5,306 bases of DNA from an uncultured Alphaproteobacteria bacterium. GTDB lineage: Bacteria; Pseudomonadota; Alphaproteobacteria; Caulobacterales; Caulobacteraceae. Positions 4,589 to 5,306 of this stretch are shown piece by piece. The notes below the pieces were generated by a model. That model was not told the DNA's origin. It did no database searches and saw only the letters and a list, made by a program, of their open reading frames with translations. Where the stretch lies: positions 1 to 5,306 of the forward strand of contig CAIYSH010000125.1 of the NCBI GenBank assembly GCA_903928755.1, in the 5' to 3' direction. Positions within the stretch are counted from its first letter, which is position 1. Every line of letters starts with the position of its first letter. The position numbers and the translations under genes were made by a program.

Positions 4589-5306
4589 ACCTCAGCCAGA
4601 CGCCTGGCCGCCTCATCCCGCAATTGGCGCTTCAGGATCTTGCCTGAGGCGATGCGCGGCAGGGGGTCTGGCGAGACATGGATGTATTTGGGCACTTCAA
4701 ACCGAGCCAGATGAGCGCCGAGGAAGTCTCGAACCTCATCTGGATCTAGCCCGGCATCCCCATAGACCGTCGCCCCGACCTCTTCGCCCAGGCGATCATC
4801 CGGCACCGCATAGACCGCGGCTTCATGGATCTTCGGGTGCAGGACCAGGGCGGCCTCTACCGTGCCGCAGCCGATGTTTTCGCCGCCCCGGATGATCAGG
4901 TCCTTGATCCGGTCAACAATGAACAGAAACCCTTCGTCATCCAGATAGGCCACATCGCCGGTCCTGAACCAGCCGTCTTCAAAGGTGGTTGAGCTCAGAT
5001 CGTCCCGGTTCCAGTAGCCCCGGAAGACGCTGGCCCCACGAACCAGAAGCTCGCCCCGCGCACCAGCCGGAAGGGCGTGGCCGTCGTCGTCCACCACCTT
5101 GAGCTCAAGAACCGCAGAGCACCGGCCCGAACTGGCCGGGCGGTTCAGATAGTCCTCGCCGCCAATGCCGGTGCCGATGGCATTGGTCTCGGTCATGCCC
5201 CAGCCGGTATTGGGCATGGCCTTGGTGAAGGCCGCGATCTGGCGCACCTGATCGGGGGCCCGGGGGGCCCCGCCGCCGCCCAGGGCGACCAGGCTGGACA
5301 GGTCGC
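4585..5306 (-). CDS. AMP-forming acyl-CoA synthetase, C-terminal half (cut by window edge)
   Basis: This is the last 239 residues of an acyl-CoA synthetase of the ANL superfamily; the frame runs open past the right edge. The enzyme makes an acyl-AMP from a carboxylic acid and ATP, then the acyl-CoA. Counting from the first whole residue seen, a Gly-rich GGGGAP is at 9-14, the adenine-binding GWGMTET at 34-40, the ribose-binding TGD at 115-117, the hinge region DRIKDLI at 131-137 with GGENI at 140-144, and the C-terminal PRIASGKILKR at 216-226, whose Lys222 is the expected adenylation lysine. All C-terminal motifs are intact. Family members are about 500-570 residues, so more than half, including the N-terminal P-loop, lies outside. 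A GTG at 5247 is not the start, because the conserved sequence continues upstream of it. Chain-length preference cannot be told. The stop TAG overlaps the HD gene's TAA, with no room for a terminator. Confidence 0.95.
   Translation of the reverse strand, partial: DLSSLVALGGGGAPRAPDQVRQIAAFTKAMPNTGWGMTETNAIGTGIGGEDYLNRPASSGRCSAVLELKVVDDDGHALPAGARGELLVRGASVFRGYWNRDDLSSTTFEDGWFRTGDVAYLDDEGFLFIVDRIKDLIIRGGENIGCGTVEAALVLHPKIHEAAVYAVPDDRLGEEVGATVYGDAGLDPDEVRDFLGAHLARFEVPKYIHVSPDPLPRIASGKILKRQLRDEAARRLAEV

Noticed and set aside
4585..5247. A complete 220-aa protein starting at GTG 5247
   Set aside because: The conserved acyl-CoA synthetase sequence continues in frame to the window edge, so the gene is cut by the window and not short.

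Overview
The window looks like a chromosomal segment of a GC-rich, Gram-negative bacterium. The lipobox lipoprotein and the mix of fatty-acid/CoA catabolic genes fit an alphaproteobacterium of the Caulobacterales or Sphingomonadales type. That placement is inferred from gene content and base composition only. There is no rRNA, tRNA, CRISPR array, insertion sequence or phage gene, and no coding gap over 300 bases.

Layout. (1) Bases 1-189 are non-coding or hold the tail of an upstream gene, with a weak promoter candidate. (2) Bases 190-864 (+) encode an unrecognised 224-aa lipoprotein with paired cysteines and codon use unlike the genes further right. (3) Bases 958-1740 (+) encode a tyrosine/lipid-type phosphatase with an MptpB/PTEN-like HCxAGKxRTG loop. 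A long GC hairpin at 1752-1775 then separates it from the converging genes. (4) Bases 1790-2980 (-) encode a family III (CaiB/BaiF) CoA-transferase, and 3028-3837 (-) a RhlG-like short-chain dehydrogenase. The two are 47 bases apart and probably form one transcript, dehydrogenase first. (5) A 163-base divergent promoter region at 3838-4000 holds several inverted repeats. (6) Bases 4001-4588 (+) encode a 195-aa HD-domain protein whose histidines and aspartates align with the six metal ligands of the PhnZ-type mixed-valence diiron oxygenases. (7) From 4585 to the right edge (-) lies the C-terminal half of an AMP-forming acyl-CoA synthetase, whose stop codon overlaps that of the HD gene.

How the genes may work together. 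The right-hand two thirds reads as part of a catabolic locus for an unidentified carboxylic acid. Acids could be activated by the synthetase (ATP, CoA) or by the CoA-transferase, and the dehydrogenase would interconvert a hydroxy and a keto group. The HD protein may be an oxygenase or a phosphohydrolase acting on a pathway intermediate. The substrate cannot be read from the sequence. The most interesting item is the HD protein: it keeps the whole predicted diiron site but lacks PhnZ's Tyr/Glu substrate-sensing pair, and it sits among CoA-ester genes rather than phosphonate genes.
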